A stretch of 11,899 nucleotides of DNA from JACCUZ01 sp038246575 (GCA_038246575.1 JBBRVU010000135.1:1-11899); one strand, 5' to 3'; shown: positions 1 to 6,246, counted from the first letter of the stretch. Notes: generated from the sequence alone by a model not told the origin. Numbers and translations are program-made.

Positions 1-9
1 CAACTGACC

Positions 10-54
10 GCCCCCCGATCCCCCCCGCCCCCGCCCCCTCCCGCCCCCTCCCGC
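10..54. repeat. C-rich low-complexity tract (G-rich on the minus strand)
   Basis: Positions 11-52 are almost only C on the plus strand, broken by single G or T bases. They include a tandem copy of CCGCCCCCTC at 31-40 and 41-50. On the minus strand this gives at least seven runs of three or more G separated by one to three bases, which fits the general pattern for G-quadruplex formation. No coding sequence is evident. It may be the 3' flank of a gene that lies outside the window. Confidence 0.6.
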
Positions 55-76
55 AATCGACCACGTCTGGCAGGTA

Positions 77-120
77 GGTGATCGCTTCAGTAGGCGTGCA
101 CACCTGCTGAAGCGATCACC
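77..120. repeat. 44-bp near-perfect palindrome upstream of the OsmC-like gene
   Basis: The left arm GGTGATCGCTTCAG (77-90) is the exact reverse complement of CTGAAGCGATCACC (107-120). The symmetry continues through AGG/CCT (92-94 and 103-105) to a central GTGCAC (96-101). Of 22 base pairs only 91/106 (T-G) and 95/102 (C-A) fail. As RNA it would form an 18-bp stem with one G-U pair and an 8-nt loop. An extra half copy, CCTGCTGAAGC, lies at 103-113 and again at 123-133. No T-run follows. It could be an operator for a dimeric regulator, a terminator for an upstream gene, or a dispersed repeat. Confidence 0.75.
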
Positions 121-183
121 GGCCTGCTGAAGCAAGCCATGGCCTACGCCGCCGGGCCCGGCCGCTGCCCGAGGCCGATCACG

Positions 184-189
184 TACGGT
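184..189 (+). promoter_or_regulatory. Putative -10 element of a leaderless promoter for the OsmC-like gene
   Basis: TACGGT matches the actinobacterial -10 pattern TANNNT. It ends 6 nt before the ATG at 196, so transcription would start at or next to the start codon. The same hexamer at the same spacing precedes the VOC gene at 9949. No convincing -35 hexamer is visible. The GGTGG at 187-191 could instead serve as a weak ribosome binding site. Confidence 0.4.
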
Positions 190-195
190 GGCGCG

Positions 196-660
196 ATGGG
201 TGAGATCGCGTACGTCTCGGAAGTCCGCATCGAGCGCGAGGGCGGGCCGGTGCGCCGGGCCTACCTGCCGGCCGAGAGCGAGCCGGTGGTCTACGGGACC
301 CACGGCCGGGTAGCCGAGCACTACGGGCACGCGCCGGGTGACTTCCCGGAGCACGCGACGACGCTCGACCACGTCGTCGGCGCCGCCGCCGGTTGACTCA
401 CCGGGACGTTCGCCGGAGCCTTGGCGGCCCGGGGAATCGACCCCACCGGTCTGGTGGGGACAGCGCGCGGGGAGATCGAGCTCGACGGCAAGGTGCTGGT
501 GATCAGGCGGATCCATGTCGCCTACAGCGGTGTCGAGATCCCCGACGAGCACCGCGCCGCGGCTGAGCGGGCGCTCGCGTCGCACCCGAAGGCGTGCCCG
601 GTCGCGCGCAGCATCGAGGCCGCGATCGCCGTGACCACCGGCTGGGCCGAGCCGACCTGA
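196..660 (+). CDS. OsmC/Ohr-family protein with in-frame TGA at the peroxidatic Cys: candidate selenoprotein (or point-mutated pseudogene)
   Basis: Read through the TGA at 394-396, this is a continuous 154-residue OsmC-family protein, the normal family length. These enzymes reduce organic hydroperoxides in the cytoplasm using a peroxidatic and a resolving cysteine. Here the first is the TGA (residue 67, context GAAAG-U-LTGTFAGAL) and the second is Cys134 in KACPVARS. They are 67 residues apart, close to the roughly 65-residue gap in OsmC and Ohr. These are the only two Cys-type positions. Asp58 sits nine residues before the TGA, where relatives carry an acidic residue. Arg20/Arg21 lie in the N-terminal strand region. 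There is no frameshift and no other internal stop. A hairpin resembling a bacterial SECIS follows the TGA. An upstream ATG at 139 is in frame, but 196 gives the usual N-terminus and has a -10-like hexamer before it. The gene converges on the DUF427 gene 15 bp away. If the host lacks selenocysteine machinery, it is a pseudogene with Cys mutated to stop. Confidence 0.8.
394..396 (+). other. In-frame TGA, putative selenocysteine codon
   Basis: The codon is in phase with both flanks, which are unmistakably OsmC-like on each side. It falls at the position of the conserved peroxidatic cysteine, and a single base change from TGC would produce it. OsmC-like proteins are among the families in which bioinformatic surveys have reported Sec-containing members. 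That Sec is inserted here is inference. Confidence 0.65.
401..432 (+). promoter_or_regulatory. Putative bacterial SECIS hairpin downstream of the TGA
   Basis: The outer stem CCGGG (401-405) pairs with CCCGG (428-432). The inner stem CGCC (411-414) pairs with GGCG (423-426), extended by a T-G wobble at 410/427, with a 4-nt bulge (406-409) between the stems. The apical loop GGAGCCTT (415-422) begins with GG and starts 18 nt after the TGA. As I recall the bacterial SECIS model, it needs a short upper stem, a G in the first two loop positions and about 16-37 nt between UGA and loop. All are met. GC-rich DNA makes hairpins easily, so this is supporting evidence only. Confidence 0.5.
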
Positions 661-675
661 GCCTGCGTCGCTCGA

Positions 676-1455
676 TCAGCTGAACTTGGTACGCGGACGC
701 GACTGCGGCTCACCGTCGAGGAAGATGTCGACCTTCTCGTTGTAGAGGCAGACCAGCCCGGCAACCTTCTGGCTCTCCGGCAGCGGGGTCCGGTAGATCC
801 ACACGATGTCCTCGTGCAGGGTGCCGTTGACCTCGAGCGACCAGTAGCCCGCGGTGCCCTTGTAGGGACAGTGCGAGCGGGTGTCCGACGGCCGCAGCAG
901 GTCCATCCGGACATCGGCGAGCGGCAGGTAGTAGCGCGGCGGCAGCCCGGTCTCGAACAGGATCCGAGGCTGGCTGGACTCGGCGACCGTCACGCCGTCG
1001 ACCTCGACGCGGACGTGCCGGCTGCTGGCCAGGATGTCGACGCGCGTGTACGGGTCTCGCGGGTGGGTGTAGACCGGCTCGTCCTCCTCCAGCCACTCGT
1101 CCATCGCGTCCCAGGCCAGCCGGACCAGGCCGCGCAGCTCCTCGATGGGCGAGTCCGGGAACCGCTGGGCCGCGCCGGCGGCTGTCGACCCGGCGAGCTT
1201 CACGTCGCACACCTCGGAGGTGCCACGGCTCGGGGACCGCTCAGTGCGCCCGGTCGCGACCAGCTCAGCGCGGACGTCGGCGGCCGGCAGGTAGTACGCC
1301 GGGTAGTACGGCACCTCCCACACCAGCCACGGCGTGCGCGTGTCCGCGACGAGCTCGCCGCCGAGGTACGCGCGTACCCGCTTGGCCCCGGCCTCGACCT
1401 TCACCCGTCCCCGCGCCGGCCCCTGCCCCTGCCTCGCCACGTCCTCGTCACTCAT
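676..1455 (-). CDS. Two-domain DUF427 protein
   Basis: A 259-residue protein with two DUF427 repeats, a family of unknown biochemical function that is common in actinobacteria. The first repeat covers about residues 17-75 and contains a YYPAYYLPAADVR block. The second, about residues 145-245, is complete, with RYYLPLADVR near 175 and the family-typical CPYKG at 196-200, followed by the YWS strand. The first repeat has no CPYKG-like motif, so it looks degenerate. A linker rich in Asp/Glu lies between them. I chose the ATG at 1455 because GGTGGTGGG lies just before it; an in-frame ATG at 1467 would add four residues. The gene follows the PPOX gene by 34 bp on the same strand, so the two may share a transcript. 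No function can be assigned. Confidence 0.88.
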   Translation of the reverse strand: MSDEDVARQGQGPARGRVKVEAGAKRVRAYLGGELVADTRTPWLVWEVPYYPAYYLPAADVRAELVATGRTERSPSRGTSEVCDVKLAGSTAAGAAQRFPDSPIEELRGLVRLAWDAMDEWLEEDEPVYTHPRDPYTRVDILASSRHVRVEVDGVTVAESSQPRILFETGLPPRYYLPLADVRMDLLRPSDTRSHCPYKGTAGYWSLEVNGTLHEDIVWIYRTPLPESQKVAGLVCLYNEKVDIFLDGEPQSRPRTKFS

Positions 1456-1489
1456 GCCCACCACCATGCCTGCAGGGCCGGCCGGCGGG

Positions 1490-2125
1490 TCAGGCGGGGC
1501 GGTAGAGGTTCTCGGCGTACGCCGCGCCGTAGTACTGCTCCAGCTCGGCGAGCGGCGTGTCCGGCCGCTCCAGGGTGCGGGCGATCACTGCCCGGGTCGG
1601 CAGGTCACCGGCGTCCCACGAGTCCGGGTCCCACAGGGTCGAGCGCAGGAACGCCTTCGCGCAGTGGTGGAAGATCTGCTCCACCTCCACGACCAGGGCG
1701 AGCACCGGGCGGTGCCCGGCCACCACCATCTCCTCGAAGAACGGCGCGTCGCGCACCAGCCGGGCGCGGCCGTTGATCCGCAACGTGTCGCTGCGACCGG
1801 GCACCAGGAAGATCACGCCGACGTGTGGGTTCGAGAGCACGTTGCGGTAGCCGTCGGCCCGCCGGTTCCCCGGCCGCTCGGGGATCGCGATCGTGGCGTC
1901 GTCGAGTACGCGGACGAAGCCGGCCGGGTCGCCCTTGGGCGACACGTCACACGTGCCGTCGGCCGCCGAGGTCGCGATCATTGCGAACGGCGAGGCCGCC
2001 AGCCACGCTCGGTCCAGCTCGTGCAGCCGGGCCCGATCCTTGCCCACGACCCGCGCCGACGGCTCGCCGAGCAGGTCGCGCAGCTCGGTCTCGTCGCTGA
2101 TCTCGTCCCACGCGGCGTCGCCCAT
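1490..2125 (-). CDS. PPOX-class (pyridoxamine 5'-phosphate oxidase-like) FMN-dependent protein, DR_2398 type
   Basis: A 211-residue split-barrel flavin-binding protein. The core begins around residue 42 with PFAMIATSAADG. It continues with the subfamily hallmarks SPKGDPAGFVRVLDD (62-76), the phosphate/flavin-binding loop IPERPGNRRADGYRN (81-95), a hydrophobic strand HVGVIFLVPG (101-110) and TLRINGRA (114-121). HCAKAFLRS (154-162) and a WDPDSW segment close the fold. These features match the PPOX class of probable FMN-dependent enzymes. The family resembles pyridoxine phosphate oxidase but its substrates are unknown, so I give no pathway. The length is normal. The ATG at 2125 has GGGG four to seven bases upstream and TTAGAT further out, so a weak ribosome site or a near-leaderless start are both possible. 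It lies between the small acidic gene and the DUF427 gene, all on the minus strand. Confidence 0.9.
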   Translation of the reverse strand: MGDAAWDEISDETELRDLLGEPSARVVGKDRARLHELDRAWLAASPFAMIATSAADGTCDVSPKGDPAGFVRVLDDATIAIPERPGNRRADGYRNVLSNPHVGVIFLVPGRSDTLRINGRARLVRDAPFFEEMVVAGHRPVLALVVEVEQIFHHCAKAFLRSTLWDPDSWDAGDLPTRAVIARTLERPDTPLAELEQYYGAAYAENLYRPA

Positions 2126-2173
2126 GGCCCCATCTAAGCCGCAGTCGGTGCCGGCTGCGGCGTCCGGTGGGGG

Positions 2174-2353
2174 CTAGTCCTGCTCGGCCGCGGCGCGGGC
2201 CTCGGCGCCCTGCTCCCCGGCGTAGCCCACATCGTCGCCCGCGACCCGGCCCACGTGCTCGGCGTCGGCGTCTGGCTCGACCTGGGCGTCGTCGTCGGCG
2301 ACGTCGGACTCGGCGGAGGACGTGCCTGCGGGCTCGGAGAAGGATTCGCTCAT
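2174..2353 (-). CDS. Small highly acidic hypothetical protein (59 aa)
   Basis: A 59-residue ORF starting at ATG 2353 and ending at TAG. It has 17 Asp/Glu, only two Arg and no Lys, so it is very acidic and probably disordered. Nearly all codons end in G or C, as in neighbouring real genes, which argues for true coding. No ribosome site stands out directly before the start. It is divergent from purC, whose start is only 18 bp away, and lies 48 bp upstream of the PPOX gene on the same strand. I recognise no family and no motif. An open frame continues upstream of the ATG into the antisense of purC and is unlikely to be used. Confidence 0.6.
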   Translation of the reverse strand: MSESFSEPAGTSSAESDVADDDAQVEPDADAEHVGRVAGDDVGYAGEQGAEARAAAEQD

Positions 2354-2371
2354 GGCTGAGAGACTGCCCCG

Positions 2372-3262
2372 GTGAGCAACCCGCAACCCGGCAGCGGCCC
2401 GCAACCGGGCAGTGATCTCCGGCACGTCCACTCCGGCAAGGTGCGCGACCTCTACGCGACCCCGGACGGCCTGCTGCTGATGGTTGCCAGCGACCGCATC
2501 TCCGCGTACGACCATGTCCTGTCCACGCCAATCCCGGACAAGGGCCGCATCCTCACCCAGCTCTCGATGTGGTGGTTCGACCAGCTCGCCGACCTCGTGC
2601 CCCACCACGTCGTCTCGACGGACGTCCCCGCGGAGTACGCCGGCCGCGCCGTGCTCTGCCGCCCGCTCGACATGGTCCCGGTCGAGTGCGTCGCGCGCGG
2701 CTACCTGGCCGGCTCAGGCCTCGTGGAGTACGTCGCCACGAGCGAGGTCTGCGGCGTCGCGCTCCCTCCCGGCCTGGTCGAGGGCTCCGAGCTGCCCGAG
2801 CCGATCTTCACCCCCGCCACCAAGGCCCCGATGGGTCAGCACGACGAGAACGTGACCTTCGACCGGGTCGCCGCCGACGTCGGCCGCGACCAGGCGGCCG
2901 AGCTGCGACGCATCACCCTCGCGGTCTACTCCCGCGCCCGGGACATCGCGCGCGACCGCGGGATCATCGTCGCGGACACCAAGATCGAGCTCGGCCGGGA
3001 CGGCGACGGGTCCCTGGTCCTCGCCGACGAGGTGCTGACCCCCGACTCTTCACGGTTCTGGCCCGCCGCGGAGTGGTCGCCGGGCCACGCTCAGCCCTCG
3101 TACGACAAGCAGTTCGTCCGGGACTGGCTCACCTCTCCAGCCTCGGGCTGGAACCGGGCCGGCGACGCCTCGCCCCCGCCGCTGCCCGACGAGGTGGTCG
3201 AGCGCACCCGCGACAGGTACGTCCAGGCGTACGAACTGCTCATCGGCCACCCCTTCGAGTGA
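2372..3262 (+). CDS. purC: Phosphoribosylaminoimidazole-succinocarboxamide synthase (SAICAR synthetase)
   Basis: This enzyme joins CAIR and aspartate using ATP to make SAICAR, a late step of de novo purine synthesis in the cytoplasm. The 296 residues match the usual actinobacterial length. Visible blocks are SGKVRDLY (21-28), the nucleotide-binding start; ASDRISAYD (39-47); IPDKG (54-58); VECVARGYLAGSG (104-116); EPIFTPATKA (143-152); HDENV (157-161); ADTKIELG (201-208); and ADEVLTPDSSRFWP (218-231), then YDKQFVRDWL. All substrate-binding regions look intact. The start is GTG at 2372, with a weak GAGAG about nine bases upstream. The first 15 residues are a family-atypical stretch with the repeat QPGSGPQPGSD. 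No other pur gene lies nearby. galE begins 21 bp downstream on the same strand. Confidence 0.97.
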   Translation: MSNPQPGSGPQPGSDLRHVHSGKVRDLYATPDGLLLMVASDRISAYDHVLSTPIPDKGRILTQLSMWWFDQLADLVPHHVVSTDVPAEYAGRAVLCRPLDMVPVECVARGYLAGSGLVEYVATSEVCGVALPPGLVEGSELPEPIFTPATKAPMGQHDENVTFDRVAADVGRDQAAELRRITLAVYSRARDIARDRGIIVADTKIELGRDGDGSLVLADEVLTPDSSRFWPAAEWSPGHAQPSYDKQFVRDWLTSPASGWNRAGDASPPPLPDEVVERTRDRYVQAYELLIGHPFE

Positions 3263-3270
3263 CCGTCACC

Positions 3271-3276
3271 TAGGCT
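3271..3276 (+). promoter_or_regulatory. Putative -10 element of a leaderless galE promoter
   Basis: TAGGCT fits TANNNT and lies 7 nt before the ATG at 3284, in the 21-bp gap after purC. The gap has no good ribosome binding site, which fits a leaderless message. No clear -35 hexamer is seen within the end of purC. galE may also be read through from purC. Confidence 0.4.
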
Positions 3277-3283
3277 GGTCGTC

Positions 3284-4246
3284 ATGACGTGGCTGCTCAC
3301 CGGCGGCGCCGGATACATCGGCGCGCACATCCTTCGGGCCTTCCAGGACATCGGGCTTCCGGTCGTGGTGCTCGACGACCTCTCGGCAGGCGTGCGCAGC
3401 AACGTCCCCGCCGATGTTCCGTTCGTGCAAGCGCGGGTCCAGGACACCGAGGCCGTGCGGAAGGCAGTCCGAGATCACCAGGTGACCGGGTTGCTGCATC
3501 TCGCGGCCAAGAAGGCGGTCGGCGAGTCGGTCGAGTCGCCGTTGCTCTACTGGGACGAGAACGTGGCCGGGATGGTCACCCTGCTGCAGGCCTGCGTGGC
3601 CGAAGGCGTGGACCGGGTGCTGTTCTCGTCCAGCGCGGCCGTCTTCGGCAACCCGCCGGTCGAGTTCGTCACCGAGGAGACACCGACCGCGCCGATGAGC
3701 CCCTACGGCGAGACCAAGCTGGTCGCCGAGTGGGTGCTGCGCGACCTCGCTGTCGCGGACCCGCGGCTGCGCTGGGCCGCGCTGCGCTACTTCAACGTGG
3801 CGGGCGCCGGAGCCCCCGAGCTGAGCGACCGCAGCGTCGCCAACCTGGTCCCGATGACCTTCGAGGCACTGAGCGCCGGGCGCAACCCACGACTGTTCGG
3901 CGACGACTACCCCACCCGCGACGGCTCCTGCATCCGCGACTACATCCACGTGGTCGACCTCGCCGAGGCGCACGCTGCCGCGGCCCGCCGCCTGGACGAA
4001 GCACCGATGGGTGAGGTCTTCAACGTCGGCCGCGGGGAGGGCGTCACGGTCACCGAGGTCTTCGCAACGGTGCGCGAGGTCACCGGCATCGACTTCGAGG
4101 TCGACGTGGTCGACCGTCGGGCCGGGGACCCGGCGGCCTACTTCGCCGACGCCACGAAGATCGGCACGGAGCTCGGCTGGACGGCCCGGCTCGATCTGGC
4201 CGACATGGTCCGCAGCGCCTGGGACGGGTGGCAGAGCCGGTCGTGA
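3284..4246 (+). CDS. galE: UDP-glucose 4-epimerase-like extended SDR enzyme
   Basis: A 320-residue extended short-chain dehydrogenase. The NAD-binding loop TGGAGYIGAH is at 6-15, followed by Asp31/Asp32 at the end of strand 2, which bind the adenosine ribose of NAD. HLAAKKAVGES (72-82) is the typical epimerase block. The catalytic residues are in the SSS at 115-117 and Tyr141-x3-Lys145 (PYGETK). ALRYFNVAGA (166-175), YPTRDGSCIRDYIHVVDLA (209-227) and a C-terminal RRAGDPAAYFAD segment match GalE, which interconverts UDP-glucose and UDP-galactose (or the N-acetyl forms) for surface polysaccharide and galactose metabolism. Which sugar is used cannot be read from sequence alone. The stop TGA overlaps a possible GTG start of the phosphatase gene, so translation of the two may be coupled. 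Confidence 0.92.
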   Translation: MTWLLTGGAGYIGAHILRAFQDIGLPVVVLDDLSAGVRSNVPADVPFVQARVQDTEAVRKAVRDHQVTGLLHLAAKKAVGESVESPLLYWDENVAGMVTLLQACVAEGVDRVLFSSSAAVFGNPPVEFVTEETPTAPMSPYGETKLVAEWVLRDLAVADPRLRWAALRYFNVAGAGAPELSDRSVANLVPMTFEALSAGRNPRLFGDDYPTRDGSCIRDYIHVVDLAEAHAAAARRLDEAPMGEVFNVGRGEGVTVTEVFATVREVTGIDFEVDVVDRRAGDPAAYFADATKIGTELGWTARLDLADMVRSAWDGWQSRS

Positions 4247-6210
4247 CCGCCGACGACCTCGAGGACGACCGCGCCGACGAACGGGGCGGGCCGGCTTCGA
4301 CGAGTGGCTCCTTCCCTGGCCCGCGACTCGACGCGGACCCGTCCGGCCCGGCGGGAGCACAGCTGCCGACACCCGGACTGCTCCCCTCCGACGTCGCGGC
4401 GGTGCTGACCGATCCGGTGCGGCTGGCCGCCCTTGCGCAGGCCGGGCTCGATGCGCGGACCGACGACGCGTTCGACCGGTTCACCCGGCTGGTGACGCGG
4501 CTGCTCGACGTGCCGGTCTCGCTGGTCAGCCTGGTGGACGCCTCCCGGCAGTACTTCCCGGGCATGACCGGCCTGCAGGGTCCCGACGGGCCGCTGCGGG
4601 AGACGCCGCTGTCGCACTCGTTCTGCCAGTACGTCGTCGCGACGGGCGAGCAGCTGGTGGTGACCGATGCGCCCGAGCACGCACTGGTCTGCGACAACCT
4701 CGCGATCCCTGACCTCGGAGTCGTCGGCTATGCCGGCATGCCTCTCACCGACGAGGACGGGCAGGTGCTCGGCTCGCTGTGCGCCATCGACACCAAGCCT
4801 CGGTCCTGGACGGAGGTCGAGCTCGACACGCTTCGCGACGTCGCCGCCTCGGTCTCGGCCGAGCTGCGGCTGCGCATCTCCCTGGTCCGGCTGCGCGACA
4901 AGCACCGGGACGTCGAGCTGACCGAGGCCCTGCAGGGGAAGGCGCGCGACGAGCACCGGGACGCCCGGGCCCGCGTTCGCGCCGCCGCCCAGCAGGAGGG
5001 CGACGCAGGTCGGGACGAGGTGGCCGCGGCTCGGCGACGAGCCGAAGAAGCCACCGAACGCCTGGCGCTGCTGGCCGACCTGGGCGAAGGGCTGTTGCAC
5101 TGCTCCACCAGCGAGAGCGTCTACGACACGCTCGCTGACGTCCTCGTCCCGCGGCTTGCGGACTCCTGTGCCCTGCACGTCAACGACGGCCGGGCGGTCA
5201 CTCAGGTCGCGAGCGCTGGTCCGGAGTCCGACGGCCCGCATCCGTGGGTCCCGTCGGTGCTCCGCGGTGAGAAGTCGCTCATCGTCGAGGGCAACGTTCT
5301 CGTCACGGCCCTCCCGACGGCGGCGGGAGTGCAGGCAGCGCTGTGCCTGCAGCGGGATGCCGGCGGGTTCGATCGTCACGACGCCCTCGCAGCGGTCGAC
5401 GTCGCGCGCCGGGTCGGGCTGGCCCTCGACAACGCCCGCTTGCTCGCCCACCAGCGGACCGTCGCCTCGACCCTCCAGCACGGACTGCTGCGCGACCTGC
5501 CCTCGGTTGCCGGCCTGCAGCTGGCCGCCCGCTACCTGCCCGCGATCGGCGGCAACGACGTGGGCGGCGACTGGTACGACGCATTCGTCCGTGCTGACGG
5601 CGTCACCGCCGTGGTCATCGGTGACGTCGTGGGTCACGACCTCGCCGCCGCCACCAGGATGGGCGAGCTGAGCACCCTCGTCCGCGCCACGGCGTACGAC
5701 CATGCCGACGGTCCGGCCGCGGCCCTCGAGCGCGTCGACGCCATCGCGGAGGGCCTCGGTTCCGACCTGATGGCCAGCGTGATCCTGGCCTACCTGCGCC
5801 CTGCGGACACAGGGGTGGAGATCCTGTGGTCGGCAGCAGGGCACCCGTCCCCCCTGATCATCGACCTCGACGGCGGAACCCGGGTGCTGCTGGACGCCGA
5901 GGACGCCCGCGACCTGATGCTCGGCGTGCACGCCGCTGGACTCTCCCGCCACGACCACGTGTCGATGCTGGCGACCGGCGAGACGCTGCTGCTCTACACC
6001 GACGGGCTCGTCGAGCGGCGGCAGGAGGACATCGACGAGAGCCTCGGCTGGCTGCGCGCCCACATCGCGCGTCGGTCCGCCGACGGTGAGCACTCGGTCC
6101 GTGAGCTGGCCGACGCCGTGCTGGAGGCGGCGACCCTGCAGGGCGCGGGCGACGATGTCGCTGTCCTGGCGGTGGCGGCGGCCGACTCCGGGTCCTCAGC
6201 GCGGTCGTAG
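4228..6210 (+). CDS. GAF-domain SpoIIE/RsbU-type PP2C serine phosphatase
   Basis: A 660-residue cytosolic signalling protein without membrane segments. Residues 1-55 look disordered and acidic. A clear GAF domain spans about 75-215 (VSLVSLVDASRQYF, PLSHSFCQYVV, GYAGMPL, LGSLCAID). Next comes a charged, probably coiled-coil helix (about 220-285), a degenerate GAF-like region (about 286-405), then the PP2C/SpoIIE domain (about 410-650). Metal-binding motifs are present: VGGDWYD (445-451), IGDVVGHDLAAA (464-475), SAAGHPSPL (535-543), LLYTDGLVERR (588-598) and GDDVAVL (641-647). Such enzymes usually dephosphorylate an anti-anti-sigma factor to release a stress sigma factor, with GAF as the sensor. 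No partner, anti-sigma kinase domain or STAS gene is present here. Two starts are plausible: GTG 4228, used here, with GGGAC just upstream, and GTG 4243, which forms a 4-bp GTGA overlap with the galE stop. Confidence 0.9.
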   Translation: MAEPVVTADDLEDDRADERGGPASTSGSFPGPRLDADPSGPAGAQLPTPGLLPSDVAAVLTDPVRLAALAQAGLDARTDDAFDRFTRLVTRLLDVPVSLVSLVDASRQYFPGMTGLQGPDGPLRETPLSHSFCQYVVATGEQLVVTDAPEHALVCDNLAIPDLGVVGYAGMPLTDEDGQVLGSLCAIDTKPRSWTEVELDTLRDVAASVSAELRLRISLVRLRDKHRDVELTEALQGKARDEHRDARARVRAAAQQEGDAGRDEVAAARRRAEEATERLALLADLGEGLLHCSTSESVYDTLADVLVPRLADSCALHVNDGRAVTQVASAGPESDGPHPWVPSVLRGEKSLIVEGNVLVTALPTAAGVQAALCLQRDAGGFDRHDALAAVDVARRVGLALDNARLLAHQRTVASTLQHGLLRDLPSVAGLQLAARYLPAIGGNDVGGDWYDAFVRADGVTAVVIGDVVGHDLAAATRMGELSTLVRATAYDHADGPAAALERVDAIAEGLGSDLMASVILAYLRPADTGVEILWSAAGHPSPLIIDLDGGTRVLLDAEDARDLMLGVHAAGLSRHDHVSMLATGETLLLYTDGLVERRQEDIDESLGWLRAHIARRSADGEHSVRELADAVLEAATLQGAGDDVAVLAVAAADSGSSARS

Positions 6211-6214
6211 CGCG

Positions 6215-6242
6215 TCGGGTCGGCCGACTCAGGCCGACCCGA
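6215..6242. terminator. Bidirectional hairpin terminator candidate between convergent genes
   Basis: TCGGGTCGGCC (6215-6225) and GGCCGACCCGA (6232-6242) form a perfect 11-bp stem around the 6-nt loop GACTCA. It sits in the 36-bp gap between the phosphatase stop (6210) and the LuxR-gene stop (6247), so it can serve both strands. There is no T-tract on either side, as is common for actinobacterial terminators. Confidence 0.7.
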
Positions 6243-6246
6243 GCGG

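Noticed and set aside
77..133. tRNA-Sec or other tRNA upstream of the candidate selenoprotein
   Set aside because: The structure is one long hairpin without a T-loop GGTTCGAATCC-like block or cloverleaf, so it is not a tRNA.
139..396. Independent 85-residue gene ending at the TGA
   Set aside because: Its C-terminal half aligns in sense with the N-terminal part of OsmC proteins and continues in the same frame after the TGA. A stand-alone half-domain with no catalytic residue is less likely than one gene.
421..660. Independent 79-residue gene starting at TTG 421
   Set aside because: The TTG lies inside the conserved OsmC helix (FAGALAARG), with no ribosome site. It is the C-terminal half of the same gene.
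814..1776. Long plus-strand open frame (320 codons) opposite DUF427 and PPOX genes
   Set aside because: Arg/Gly/Pro/His-rich composition typical of an antisense shadow in GC-rich DNA. It overlaps two convincing minus-strand genes.
3266..4372. Minus-strand open frame of 368 codons opposite galE
   Set aside because: galE is unambiguous on the plus strand; the antisense frame has no recognisable motif.
4138..6093. Minus-strand open frame of 651 codons opposite the phosphatase
   Set aside because: Shadow frame of the GAF-SpoIIE gene; no family motifs and biased composition.
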